Assembly: GCA_020344015.1 (NCBI GenBank)
Contig: CP070812.1
Coordinates: 3,802,697-3,853,221 of the forward strand
Direction: 5' to 3'
Length of the DNA: 50,525 bases
DNA from: Gemmatimonadota bacterium
Lineage (GTDB): Bacteria; Gemmatimonadota; Gemmatimonadetes; Palauibacterales; KS3-K002
Shown here: in pieces, positions 18,525 through 28,432 of the stretch
Layout: each line of letters begins with the position of its first letter
How positions within the stretch are numbered: the stretch's first letter is position 1
Position numbers and translations under genes: made by a program
Notes under the pieces: model-generated
What the model was told of the DNA's origin: nothing
Databases searched by the model: none
The model's input: only the letters and a program-made list of their open reading frames with translations

Positions 18525-18880
18525 GAGCTAGATATAATCCGTCTTCTATAACAACCCCGCAGTCGAGTCTCCAGCAGATCATAATCAGTAGGGGTATCTG
18601 TTGCGCTCTCGGAGCTACACCGGCATAGTGCGCTCATTCGGGACGCGCTGAGGAGCCAGCGAAGTAATCTTGCAGGCCCGGGAGACCTCAGCCGTGGCAG
18701 CTCGCAGCACCCCTGTTTCAGTGAGTCCAGCTCACACTCAGAGCCGGCCATTCCACGTGTTTGCCGGATTCCTGCCTCTAAATATCCGAAAGATCTGGCT
18801 TTGCATGCTCCTGAGGGAGAACATTGCCGCTCGACTGGCCGTGTCGGTGGCGCTCCGCATCTGACCTGGAGGGTTCAAAA
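18525..18880. other. 356-bp gap without a recognisable gene
   Basis: No convincing coding frame, tRNA or terminator is visible. A 64-codon open frame at 18670-18864 has no ribosome-binding site and no family features. The base composition is lower in GC than the neighbours, and the leader and promoter of the following lipoprotein gene must lie here. Confidence 0.5.
18868..18873 (+). promoter_or_regulatory. Ribosome-binding site deciding the GTG start of the lipoprotein
   Basis: GGAGGG ends 7 bases before GTG 18881 but 13 bases before the ATG at 18887, so GTG is preferred. Confidence 0.6.
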
Positions 18881-19252
18881 GTGGATATGTTTAAGCGCGC
18901 TGTCTCGACCGTTCTCATTGTCTCACTCGTCCTCTACGTCACCGGTTGTACGTCCGTGAAGTCGGTCAACCTCACCGACGTCGAGCGTCCAGTATCAGAG
19001 TGGGTCTTCGGTGTGGTCACCGTGACAGGCGAGCAGGTGGATTTCGACGAACCCTCGAACGATATCCGCAACGACACGATCTATGCCACCGTTGCCGAGA
19101 GCCCCTATGCAATCGGCATGGACCAGGTGGAAAAACTGCGACTATATAGAACCGACGCCTTGCCTACCGTGTTGATCGTCGTCGGGATCGTGGTGGCCGC
19201 GGTGGCAGTTGTGGCTGTGGTGGCGCTTGCCAGTTGGTCTGAGGGTTCTTAG
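18881..19252 (+). CDS. Small lipoprotein with C-terminal hydrophobic segment
   Basis: 123 residues. A lipoprotein signal ends in VTGC (C23). The middle part is beta-rich (VFGVVTVTGEQVDFDEPSNDIRNDTIYATV then MDQVEKLRLYRTD) and the C-terminus is a hydrophobic Val/Ala helix (PTVLIVVGIVVAAVAVVAVVALA). The same plan, a prescribed attribute-like strand region followed by a membrane-compatible helix, recurs in small uncharacterised envelope proteins. The next gene is another lipoprotein of similar plan 50 bases downstream. Function is unknown. Confidence 0.72.
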   Translation: MDMFKRAVSTVLIVSLVLYVTGCTSVKSVNLTDVERPVSEWVFGVVTVTGEQVDFDEPSNDIRNDTIYATVAESPYAIGMDQVEKLRLYRTDALPTVLIVVGIVVAAVAVVAVVALASWSEGS

Positions 19253-19302
19253 CCAAGGCGCGCCGGCCCAGGCATATCCCGGGAGCTAAGGGAGGTTGCC
19301 GT

Positions 19303-19875
19303 ATGACCGCGCCACGGATCAGGACGACCCTGCCCTTCGGGTTAGTGCTGCTCACTACCCTACTGTTGGCATGCGCATCGACTGGGCCGCTGGGTCATTG
19401 GATCGAGCCAGTCGTGCTCGGTGATCGGGTCCGGGTATGGGCGCCCAGCGTCGGTATTGAGGGCTTGGTGGGCACTGTACTGGCCCTGCAACCGGATACA
19501 ATCGTAATCGATAACGATGAACCCCTGGTGCTAGCGGTAAGTTTGTTGACCAAACTCGAAGTAAGTCGGGGTAGGCAGTCCTCAGCTCGTACAGGAGGTA
19601 TAGTCGGGTTGATCGGCGGTGCTGTCGCGGGCGCTGTGATTTGCATTGCCTCAAAGTGCTCATTGACGGCGGATTCAGACGAGAGCAACTCACGTTCTGC
19701 AGTTTTCGTAGACGAAGATCTCCAAAGTGTCGCCCTTGCTGCCGTTCTAGGCGCGGCTGCGGGCTATGGTGTCGGCGTGCTCATTGGCTCGACCATCAAG
19801 GTCGACCGCTGGGAAGAGATACCGTTGGACATGCTTCGCGTGACGCGAGCGCCGCGGCCTGGAGGCGGGCCGTGA
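19303..19875 (+). CDS. Lipoprotein with glycine-zipper-like segments
   Basis: 190 residues from an ATG preceded by AGGGAGG. The lipobox is LLAC (C24). A beta-rich part follows (DRVRVWAPSVGIEGLVGTVLALQPDTIVIDN), then two small-residue hydrophobic helices with Gly repeats (GGIVGLIGGAVAGAVI and VLGAAAGYGVGVLIG) separated by a Ser/Asp-rich loop, and EEIPLDMLRVTRAP at the end. Such zippers can pack in membranes or oligomerise. It is paired with the preceding lipoprotein, possibly a diverged duplicate. No function can be assigned. Confidence 0.72.
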   Translation: MTAPRIRTTLPFGLVLLTTLLLACASTGPLGHWIEPVVLGDRVRVWAPSVGIEGLVGTVLALQPDTIVIDNDEPLVLAVSLLTKLEVSRGRQSSARTGGIVGLIGGAVAGAVICIASKCSLTADSDESNSRSAVFVDEDLQSVALAAVLGAAAGYGVGVLIGSTIKVDRWEEIPLDMLRVTRAPRPGGGP

Positions 19876-20122
19876 GTCGGCCCGAGAGCCAGGTTGCAAG
19901 GGGACTCCGCTATCCTGGAGCGACGCGAGCTTGAAGTGTGATCGCTTCACGGGACGTCTTACCCGTTCCAGAGTGTTCGGCCGGGTGTAGAGGTTCGCAA
20001 CGAGGTGTCCCCCGGCCGGGGCGAATGGACGAGAGCGAGCCTTCCACGTTACTATGTCCCTAAGAAGAATCGCCCAAGAGGGGCGTTCGGGTTCGCCAGC
20101 CACCAGCCGGGAGAACGGCTCG

Positions 20123-20641
20123 ATGCTGAAGCTCAAGGACCTGATGAACTCAGACGTGGTGTCGGTCTCCCCCGATCTCACCTTACGGGAGCTACTCGAG
20201 GTGTTCACCGAGTTGGAAGTGAGTGGCGCCCCGGTGGTGACGGGCGGCCAGGTCGTCGGGGTAATCTCGATGACCGACGTCTTCGACCTGCAGGAGGAAA
20301 ACGGGGAACTAATGCTGCGGCCGGGCTTCGATGAGCCGGAGGCCTCGGGTAGGAAGCGGAGCGGCTCTCAGGATAGCTGGGATCCGTCTGAGGAGGCGCT
20401 GGATTGGGCGCGAGCCGCCCGGTCGCGGGACCTAGACCTGCTGGACCAGTACACGGTGGCGGACGTGATGACGCGCGAGGTCCTGAGCCGACCGTCGAAC
20501 ACGCCGGTGAAGAAGGCGGCCCACCACATGCTGGGGCTGGGGATCAGCCGGATCCTGGTCATCGACAAGGGCGAGCTACAAGGCATCGTAACCACCACCG
20601 ACATCGTGCGGGCCGTCGCCGAGGGCAAGCTCAAGGGTTGA
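20123..20641 (+). CDS. CBS-domain pair protein
   Basis: Starting at ATG 20123 (GGGAG about 9 bases upstream) the protein is 172 residues and opens with MLKLKDLMNSDVVSVSPDLT, the typical first strand and helix of a CBS module. The second CBS repeat begins near VADVMTREVLSRPSNTPVKKAAHHML and ends with IVTTTDIVRAVAEG. Between them lies a charged insert of about 45 residues. Stand-alone CBS pairs sense adenine nucleotides and regulate partner proteins. The next gene, a Lon-like AAA protein, starts 39 bases downstream, so regulation of that ATP-linked protease is a reasonable but untested guess. An upstream ATG at 20054 lacks a ribosome-binding site. Confidence 0.87.
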   Translation: MLKLKDLMNSDVVSVSPDLTLRELLEVFTELEVSGAPVVTGGQVVGVISMTDVFDLQEENGELMLRPGFDEPEASGRKRSGSQDSWDPSEEALDWARAARSRDLDLLDQYTVADVMTREVLSRPSNTPVKKAAHHMLGLGISRILVIDKGELQGIVTTTDIVRAVAEGKLKG

Positions 20642-20680
20642 GCCCCTGCGGCCGCAAGCGCGAACGGAAGGGACAACCGC

Positions 20681-23194
20681 GTGACTATCACAACACCCAA
20701 CCCCCTGAAATCCGACCAACTGCGCAGAGCCTGCGACTCTGGCGCACTGAAGTTCAATACGACGGCAGAGCTGGAGCCGCTGCGTGAAGCGATAGGCCAG
20801 GACCTCGCGATGCGCGCCGTGCGCTTCGGCCTCGAGGTCGATCATCCGGGCTACAACATCTTCGCCATCGGGCTGCCCGGCTCGGGCCGCGCCACCATCA
20901 TCCGCCAGCTGCTCGAAGATCGGGCCCGAGAAGAGCCGACGCCCTCCGACTGGTGCTACGTGTACAACTTCGACCAGCCGCGCGAGCCGTGCGCTGTGGC
21001 GCTGCCGGCCAGTCGCGGGCCGGATCTGCGTACCGATGTGGAGGGGCTGCTGGAAGAGTTACAGGAGTCACTTCCCAGAGCGCTGCAGACCGAGGAGGTG
21101 CGTAAGGAGCGCGACAAAATCGCCGAGCGCGTCAACCGGATCCAGAGGCAGTTGATCGAGGGTTTCCAGAAGGAGGTCGAGGACGAGCGCTACGTCGCTC
21201 TCGTCCAGACGCCCACCGGCTGGGTCGTCGCCCCGGCGCTGGGCAACGAGCCACTGGACGAGAAACAGTTCCAGACCCTATCCGAGGACCAGCGCGAGGA
21301 GATCCTCGACCGGCGGCGCGAGATGGAGAAAAAGTTCGCCGACGTCCAACTCAAGGTGCGGGAGACGGAACGAGATGCCAGGCGCCTGTTGATCGAGCTA
21401 CAGCAGATGGTGGCGGAGGCGGAGGTGGAGAGCTGTGTGAAAGGAGTCAAAGGCCGTTGGGAAGGGGTTCCCGACGCGATAGCGTACTTGGATCGCTTGG
21501 CGAAGGCGATTGTCGAGAACGCGGGTCAGTTCGCCGACGGTGGCGACGAGTCGGAGTCGAGCTCCGAGGCGACGCCCAGCGAGGAGGACCCGCTGGCCAA
21601 CTATCGGGTGAACGTCATCGTCTGCCACAAACCGGACAGCGGTACGCCGGTGGTTCAGGAGGAGAGTCCCACCTATCACAACCTGATCGGGCGAATCGAG
21701 CACCGAGTCGAGTTCGGCACTATGATCGCCGACTTCGCCCAGATCACGGCCGGCGCCATTCATAAAGCCAACGGCGGTTATCTGATCCTCGAGGCCGACC
21801 ACGTTCTTCGGCAGCCGATCGCCTGGGTCGCGCTGAAAAACGCGCTTCGCACCCAGTCGATACGACTGGAAGAGATTATCGAGTACACGAGCCTGATCGC
21901 CACGACAACACTCAAGCCGCAGCCGGTACCACTGAAGGTCCGAGTGATTTTGCTGGGCGACCCCTACACTTACCAGCTGCTGCACGCCTACGACGAGGAC
22001 TTCCGCGAGCTGTTCAAGGTGAAGGCAGATTTCAGCCCTTACATGGAAAGGGACGTCGAGGCGGAGCGCGGCTACGGCGAGTTCATCGCTGCGCGTGGAG
22101 AGGAAGAGTCGCTACCGCCGTTCGACGCCGCGGCCGTCGCCCGGGTCGCGGAGTTCGGCTCGCGCCTCGCGGGTCACCAGGACCGTCTGTCGACACAGTT
22201 CGGCGCCATCGGCGATCTCGTCCGTGAGTCCGGCTTCTTCGCCAAAGCCGAAGGTCGGATGGTCGTAACGGTGGACGATGTACGGCAGGCGATCCGTGAA
22301 CGCGAGGTAAGAGTGAACCGCCCGGAGCGTGAGCTGCTAAATCTCATCGAGGAAGACACGCTCACCGTCGACCCAACCGGTGAGAAGGTCGGGCAGCTCT
22401 ACGGCCTCGCCGTTTTGTCGGCAGGCGACCACGCGTTCGCGCGGCCGATCAAGGTAGAAGCAAGCACCTTCATGGGTACGAGCGGCGTGGTCGACATCGA
22501 GCGTGAGGTACGCCTCGGTGGCCCGATCCACAACAAGGGTGTGCTCGTGCTCTCCGGCTACCTGGGTGACCTTTTCGCCCAGGACCACCCGCTCATCATG
22601 TCCGCCACCCTCTCGTTCGACCAGTTGTACGAGGAGGTGGAAGGGGACAGCGCCTCCGCGGCGGAACTCTACACCCTTATCTCATCGATCGCCGAGATAC
22701 CGCTCCGTCAGGGGATCGCCATCACCGGGGCGCTCAACCAGAAGGGTGATATCCAACCGATAGGCGGCGTCTCTACGAAGATCGAGGGGTTCTTCCGGGC
22801 CTGTACGCGCCGCGGCCTCACCGGCAAACAGGGCGTCATCATCCCGGCCCGCAACATGCCGAACCTGGTGCTCAACGACGAGGTCATCGATGCGGTCCGC
22901 GAGGGCCAGTTCCACATCTGGCCGATAAGGCTGTTCGAGGAAGGCTGGGAGATCCTCGCGGGCACTCCGGCGGGCGAACGGGACGCCGAAGGTGGCTTCC
23001 CGTCTGACTCGATCTACGGGCGTGCCGCGGCGCGACTCTCCAGGTGGGCGCGTGGCTGGCGCGACTTCGGCAAGCCGGTCCGCGAAGGACGGCGGGCCGA
23101 GCCGGAGGAGGCGGCAGCCAGCGAGGGCGCAGCGGAAGCGCCGGACGACGACGAGGAAGAGGAAGGACAGGCCGAGAGAGGAGTGGAGGCATAG
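20681..23194 (+). CDS. Lon-like AAA+ protease (AAA_32/LonC-type, YcbZ-like)
   Basis: 837 residues from GTG 20681, with GGAAGGG about 8 bases before. The N-terminal nucleotide-binding loop reads GLPGSGRAT, with Arg where classical Walker A has Lys. A long charged coiled coil follows (about 120-265), then an AAA core (VRVILLGDPYTYQLL) and a C-terminal Lon protease domain. The catalytic dyad is S657 (EGDSASAAEL) and K700 (GGVSTKIEGF), 43 residues apart as in Lon. A C-terminal Glu/Ala-rich tail (about 805-837) is extra. It probably degrades selected or damaged proteins; ATP dependence is uncertain because of the altered loop. It sits in a run with a CBS protein, LigA and PolX, with 3 bases to ligA. 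Confidence 0.9.
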   Translation: MTITTPNPLKSDQLRRACDSGALKFNTTAELEPLREAIGQDLAMRAVRFGLEVDHPGYNIFAIGLPGSGRATIIRQLLEDRAREEPTPSDWCYVYNFDQPREPCAVALPASRGPDLRTDVEGLLEELQESLPRALQTEEVRKERDKIAERVNRIQRQLIEGFQKEVEDERYVALVQTPTGWVVAPALGNEPLDEKQFQTLSEDQREEILDRRREMEKKFADVQLKVRETERDARRLLIELQQMVAEAEVESCVKGVKGRWEGVPDAIAYLDRLAKAIVENAGQFADGGDESESSSEATPSEEDPLANYRVNVIVCHKPDSGTPVVQEESPTYHNLIGRIEHRVEFGTMIADFAQITAGAIHKANGGYLILEADHVLRQPIAWVALKNALRTQSIRLEEIIEYTSLIATTTLKPQPVPLKVRVILLGDPYTYQLLHAYDEDFRELFKVKADFSPYMERDVEAERGYGEFIAARGEEESLPPFDAAAVARVAEFGSRLAGHQDRLSTQFGAIGDLVRESGFFAKAEGRMVVTVDDVRQAIREREVRVNRPERELLNLIEEDTLTVDPTGEKVGQLYGLAVLSAGDHAFARPIKVEASTFMGTSGVVDIEREVRLGGPIHNKGVLVLSGYLGDLFAQDHPLIMSATLSFDQLYEEVEGDSASAAELYTLISSIAEIPLRQGIAITGALNQKGDIQPIGGVSTKIEGFFRACTRRGLTGKQGVIIPARNMPNLVLNDEVIDAVREGQFHIWPIRLFEEGWEILAGTPAGERDAEGGFPSDSIYGRAAARLSRWARGWRDFGKPVREGRRAEPEEAAASEGAAEAPDDDEEEEGQAERGVEA

Positions 23195-25222
<2,028 letters not shown>

Positions 25223-25223
25223 A

Positions 25224-26936
25224 GTGGAGAATATCGATTACGCGCGGGTCTTCGAAGAGATAGCCGACCTGCTGGAGATCCAGGGCGCCAACCCGTTCCG
25301 CATCCGCGCCTACCGAAACGGTGCCCGCACCATCGAAACGCTCTCGCAACCGCTGGAGTCGCTACTGGCCGACGAGGAGGCGCGACTCGAGGACCTTCCG
25401 GGCATCGGCAAGGACCTGGCCGGTAAGATCCGCGAGCTGTACGAGACCGGCGAAGTCGGGCGCCTGACGGAGCTGCGACAAGAGGTCCCCGGATCGCTCG
25501 TGCAGATCATGCACATACCGGGTCTGGGCCCGAAGCGCGCCCGCCAGCTCTGGCAGGGTCTGGAGATCACCAGCGTCGAGGAGCTGGAAGAGGCAGCGCG
25601 TGAGGGAACGCTCGAAGGCCTGTCCGGGTTCGGACCGACCCTGCAGAAGAGGATCATCAGGGGCATCGAGGAGCTGAAGGCACGCGCCGGCCGCTTCAAG
25701 CTCGCCGACGCCGACATCTATGTCGGGCCGCTGCTCGAGTATCTGAAGCGGGCCGAGGGCGTGGACGATCTCGAGGTGGCGGGCAGTTACCGCCGCCGCT
25801 GTGAGACCGTCGGTGACATCGACATCCTGGCGACGACGTCCGGCGACTCACCGCTCATGGATCACTTCGTCGCCTATCGCGACGTGCAGGAGGTTTTGGC
25901 GAAAGGGCCAACCAAGAGCTCGATCCGCCTGAAGGGCGGTCTTCAGGTCGATCTGCGGCTCGTGCCTCGGGAGAGCTACGGGGCGGCTATGGCCTACTTC
26001 ACCGGCTCGAAAGCTCACAACATCGTGATCCGCGGAATCGGGCGCGAGCGCGGTGTAAAGATCAACGAATATGGTGTCTTCGAGGGCGAGCGGCTTGTGG
26101 GTGGAAAAACGGAGGAAGAGGTCTATGCCGCCATCGACTTACCGTGGATTCAGCCGGAACTGCGCGAGGACCGCGGTGAATTCGCTGCGGCGCGTGAAGG
26201 CAGGCTACCGGAGCTCGTCGCCCCCGAGGACATCCGCGGCGATCTCCAGATGCATACGCAATACAGCGATGGGAAGCACAGCGTAGCGGAGATGATCGAG
26301 GCATGCCGGGCTAGTAGCTACGAGTACATGGCGATCACCGACCACAGCCCGTCGCTGGCGATGACGGGCATCAAACTGGAGGACTTCGCCAGGCAATACG
26401 CGGAGATCGACGAGCTTCAGACACAGCACGACGACATTCGGGTCCTCAAGTCGGCGGAGGTCGACATCCTGGAGGACGGGACGCTGGACCTCCCTGACGA
26501 CATCCTCGCGATGATGGATCTCGTGGTGATCGCCGTGCACTCGAAGTTCAACATGCGCCGCGCCGACATGACAAGGCGGATCACGCGGGCAATGGCCCAT
26601 CCCAAGGTGAACATCCTCGCCCACCCCACCGGCCGCTTGATCAATCGGCGTGAGCCCTACCCCGTTGACGTCGAGGAGCTGGTAAAGGTCGCAGCGCAGC
26701 AGGGCCTGATGCTGGAGCTCAACGCCCAACCCGACCGCCTCGACCTGCGCGACTTCCATCTGCAGATGGCCCGCGAGGCGGGCGTCAAGATCGTCATCAG
26801 CACCGACGCGCACCGGACGGCCGAGCTCGACTACATGAGCTTCGGGGTGGATCAGGCGCGCCGTGGCTGGCTCGAAGCGGCGGACGTGGCCAACACCTAC
26901 CCACTGGAAGGATTCGTCGAGCTGCTAGAGAAGTAG
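25224..26936 (+). CDS. polX: PolX, DNA polymerase/3'-5' exonuclease of family X with PHP domain
   Basis: 570 residues from GTG 25224. The N-terminal 8-kDa-like and fingers regions have two helix-hairpin-helix motifs (LPGIGKDLA, IPGLGPKRA). The palm has the polymerase carboxylates D198 and D200 (GDIDIL) and D243 (VDLRLV). A C-terminal PHP domain begins GDLQMHTQYSDGKHS and continues with ITDHSP, AEVDI, VHSKFN, LAHPTGR and STDAH, giving manganese-dependent nuclease activity. The first His of the PHP HxH is Gln here (Q-M-H344), which from memory is also seen in Thermus-type PolX. The likely role is base-excision gap filling, with LigA encoded just upstream to seal the product. Confidence 0.96.
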   Translation: MENIDYARVFEEIADLLEIQGANPFRIRAYRNGARTIETLSQPLESLLADEEARLEDLPGIGKDLAGKIRELYETGEVGRLTELRQEVPGSLVQIMHIPGLGPKRARQLWQGLEITSVEELEEAAREGTLEGLSGFGPTLQKRIIRGIEELKARAGRFKLADADIYVGPLLEYLKRAEGVDDLEVAGSYRRRCETVGDIDILATTSGDSPLMDHFVAYRDVQEVLAKGPTKSSIRLKGGLQVDLRLVPRESYGAAMAYFTGSKAHNIVIRGIGRERGVKINEYGVFEGERLVGGKTEEEVYAAIDLPWIQPELREDRGEFAAAREGRLPELVAPEDIRGDLQMHTQYSDGKHSVAEMIEACRASSYEYMAITDHSPSLAMTGIKLEDFARQYAEIDELQTQHDDIRVLKSAEVDILEDGTLDLPDDILAMMDLVVIAVHSKFNMRRADMTRRITRAMAHPKVNILAHPTGRLINRREPYPVDVEELVKVAAQQGLMLELNAQPDRLDLRDFHLQMAREAGVKIVISTDAHRTAELDYMSFGVDQARRGWLEAADVANTYPLEGFVELLEK

Positions 26937-26944
26937 TACCCTAT

Positions 26945-26978
26945 GGGAATTCGGCAATCCATGGATTGCCGAATTCCC
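26945..26978. repeat. Perfect 34-bp palindrome (copy A of the GGGAATTCGGCAATCC family)
   Basis: The tip sequence GGGAATTCGGCAATCC is joined by AT to its exact reverse complement, with no mismatch. It lies 8 bases after the polX stop. It looks like two element ends joined with the middle lost. Longer relatives are at 38929-39057 and 49960-50119. Confidence 0.95.
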
Positions 26979-27057
26979 AACCCGCCCTTCTCCTTGATTA
27001 TCACCCACAGGGTATCGGATATTGGTGGTGATCCCAGACAACTGGAGGTGGAGTACA

Positions 27058-27528
27058 ATGTCAGTCGCGCCGGAAGTCGAGAAGCTGCTGAAGGACGAGG
27101 GCGTGGACTACGAGGTGATCAAACACCCCACGGCCTACACGGCAGCGGAGGAGGCGGCGGTCTCCCACATCTCTGGGTACGAGTGGGCGAAGACGGTCAT
27201 CTTCTTCACGAAGAAAGACGAGCCGATCATGGCGGTCCTCGCCGCCTCGCACCACGTGAACGCCAAGCAGCTCGAGGATCTCGTCGGATCGGGCAAGTTG
27301 CGGCTGGCGGCCGAGTCGGAGTTCTCCGGCCTCTACCCGAACTGCGAACCCGGCGCCATGCCGCCGTTGGGCAACCTCTACGGGCAGCGTGTGTTCGTCG
27401 ACGAGCGGCTGGCCGAGGACGAGAGCATAGTCTTCAACGCCGGCAACCACACGGAGGCCGTTCGCCTGCGCTACGCCGATTTCGAGAGATTGGCAAAGCC
27501 GGTGGTGGGCAGCTTCGGGGAATCTTAG
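27058..27528 (+). CDS. YbaK/EbsC-family aminoacyl-tRNA deacylase
   Basis: 156 residues; the ATG at 27058 follows GGAGGTGGAG. Family features are HPTAYTAAEEA near the start, an invariant lysine in EWAKTVIFF, EFSGLYPNCEPGAMPPLG and VFVDERLAEDESIVFNAGNHTEAVRLRYADF. Members hydrolyse mischarged tRNAs such as Cys-tRNA(Pro) or Ala-tRNA(Pro), acting in trans as stand-alone editing domains. The subgroup cannot be told by eye. The gene stands between the copy A palindrome and the convergent tatA. Confidence 0.9.
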   Translation: MSVAPEVEKLLKDEGVDYEVIKHPTAYTAAEEAAVSHISGYEWAKTVIFFTKKDEPIMAVLAASHHVNAKQLEDLVGSGKLRLAAESEFSGLYPNCEPGAMPPLGNLYGQRVFVDERLAEDESIVFNAGNHTEAVRLRYADFERLAKPVVGSFGES

Positions 27529-27529
27529 G

Positions 27530-27557
27530 AAGAAACCCGCGCTCGATCGGGCGCGGG
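27530..27557 (-). terminator. Rho-independent terminator for tatA
   Basis: Read on the minus strand, CCCGCGC pairs with GCGCGGG around an 8-base loop, and TTTCTTCC follows. It lies about 80 bases past the tatA stop, at the 3' end of the convergent deacylase gene. The plus strand has no T-tract after the stem. Confidence 0.7.
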
Positions 27558-27637
27558 CCTCCCTGGCTGACGGCCAGCACCCGACGCGCCCCTAAGCCCT
27601 GGCGAACTGGGGCGTGAGCGCTGAGTGCCGGCAACCA

Positions 27638-27880
27638 TTAGCTGGTCGTCTCTTCTTTCTTCTCGACGCGGGCTGCGTCACCCTCGCCGGAGCCGATCTG
27701 CGGCTCCTCATCCGCGCTGGTGAGCGACTTCTTGAACTCCCGGATACCCTTACCCAGCGACTGCCCGATCTCCGGCAAGCGGCGGGCACCGAACAGCAGC
27801 ATGACGAGGATGGCGATGAGTACGATTTCTGGCCAACCCATGTTGCCAATGCCGATGACAGCGACTGCAAAGTACTGCAT
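27638..27880 (-). CDS. tatA: TatA, twin-arginine translocase subunit
   Basis: 80 residues from ATG 27880, which has GAAGG about 8 bases upstream; a GTG 10 codons earlier lacks such a site. One membrane helix (GWPEIVLIAILVMLLFGARRLPEIG), a hinge and an amphipathic helix (SLGKGIREFKKSLTS) define TatA/TatE, followed by a polar tail. It forms the Tat pore for folded proteins such as MsrP encoded in this window. No tatB or tatC is adjacent. The first 13 residues before the helix are longer than usual, so the true start could be the internal ATG of MGWPEI. Confidence 0.93.
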   Translation of the reverse strand: MQYFAVAVIGIGNMGWPEIVLIAILVMLLFGARRLPEIGQSLGKGIREFKKSLTSADEEPQIGSGEGDAARVEKKEETTS

Positions 27881-27921
27881 ACGATGACCTTCTCTCGTGT
27901 TGAGCTTCACAGCGAGTTGGC

Positions 27922-28386
27922 TCAGGCCAACCCGTACGGTTTCGGCGCGTCGCCTGAGGAACGCTTGCGGCCCTCGTCCAGCACACCCGCCCTCTGAAGC
28001 GCCTCCTGACCCAGATGGCCTAACAGTTCATGCTCGCGATCGAGCGTCTCGAGGGCCACATCCCGGGCCTTCTCCTCGCCGACCCAAGCGTCCTCGATCA
28101 CTCGCCAACCGATATCGCGGGCGATCCGGTCCAGCACGTAGGCGCTCACCAAGTTGTCGTCCAGGTAGCCGGCGGGACCGAATTCCTCCTCGGGCATGGC
28201 GTCGTTCGGGCCGACGTAGTACGCGAGCGCGGCGTTGACCATCGTGCGATGGCGTTGCTGGAGACGCGGATCCTGCGAGAGCACCATGAGCGTTGCCACG
28301 AAGATCGGCGCCCACCTGACGAACTTGCAGAAGATGCCTCTGTACTCGCCGGCGTTCTCTCTAACCACCTGGGTGAAATCCCGCAC
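27922..28386 (-). CDS. DUF1232 (YkvA-like) protein
   Basis: The open frame extends to 28524 but would overlap the preceding gene by 92 bases. GTG 28386, with GAGG 6 bases before it, gives 154 residues and avoids this. The recognisable core is NAALAYYVGPNDAMPEEEFGPAGYLDDNLVSAYVLDRI, the DUF1232 motif (GP-D-IP...GYLDD) of small proteins of unknown role. A hydrophobic stretch (WAPIFVATLMVLS) precedes it. It lies between a sugar dehydrogenase and tatA on the same strand. Confidence 0.75.
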   Translation of the reverse strand: MRDFTQVVRENAGEYRGIFCKFVRWAPIFVATLMVLSQDPRLQQRHRTMVNAALAYYVGPNDAMPEEEFGPAGYLDDNLVSAYVLDRIARDIGWRVIEDAWVGEEKARDVALETLDREHELLGHLGQEALQRAGVLDEGRKRSSGDAPKPYGLA

Positions 28387-28432
28387 CGCGATCCTCACTC
28401 TCCGGCCGGGGCGGCGAATCCGCAGCCGGCCG

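Noticed and set aside
18670..18864. 64-codon frame before the first lipoprotein
   Set aside because: No ribosome-binding site and no coding features.
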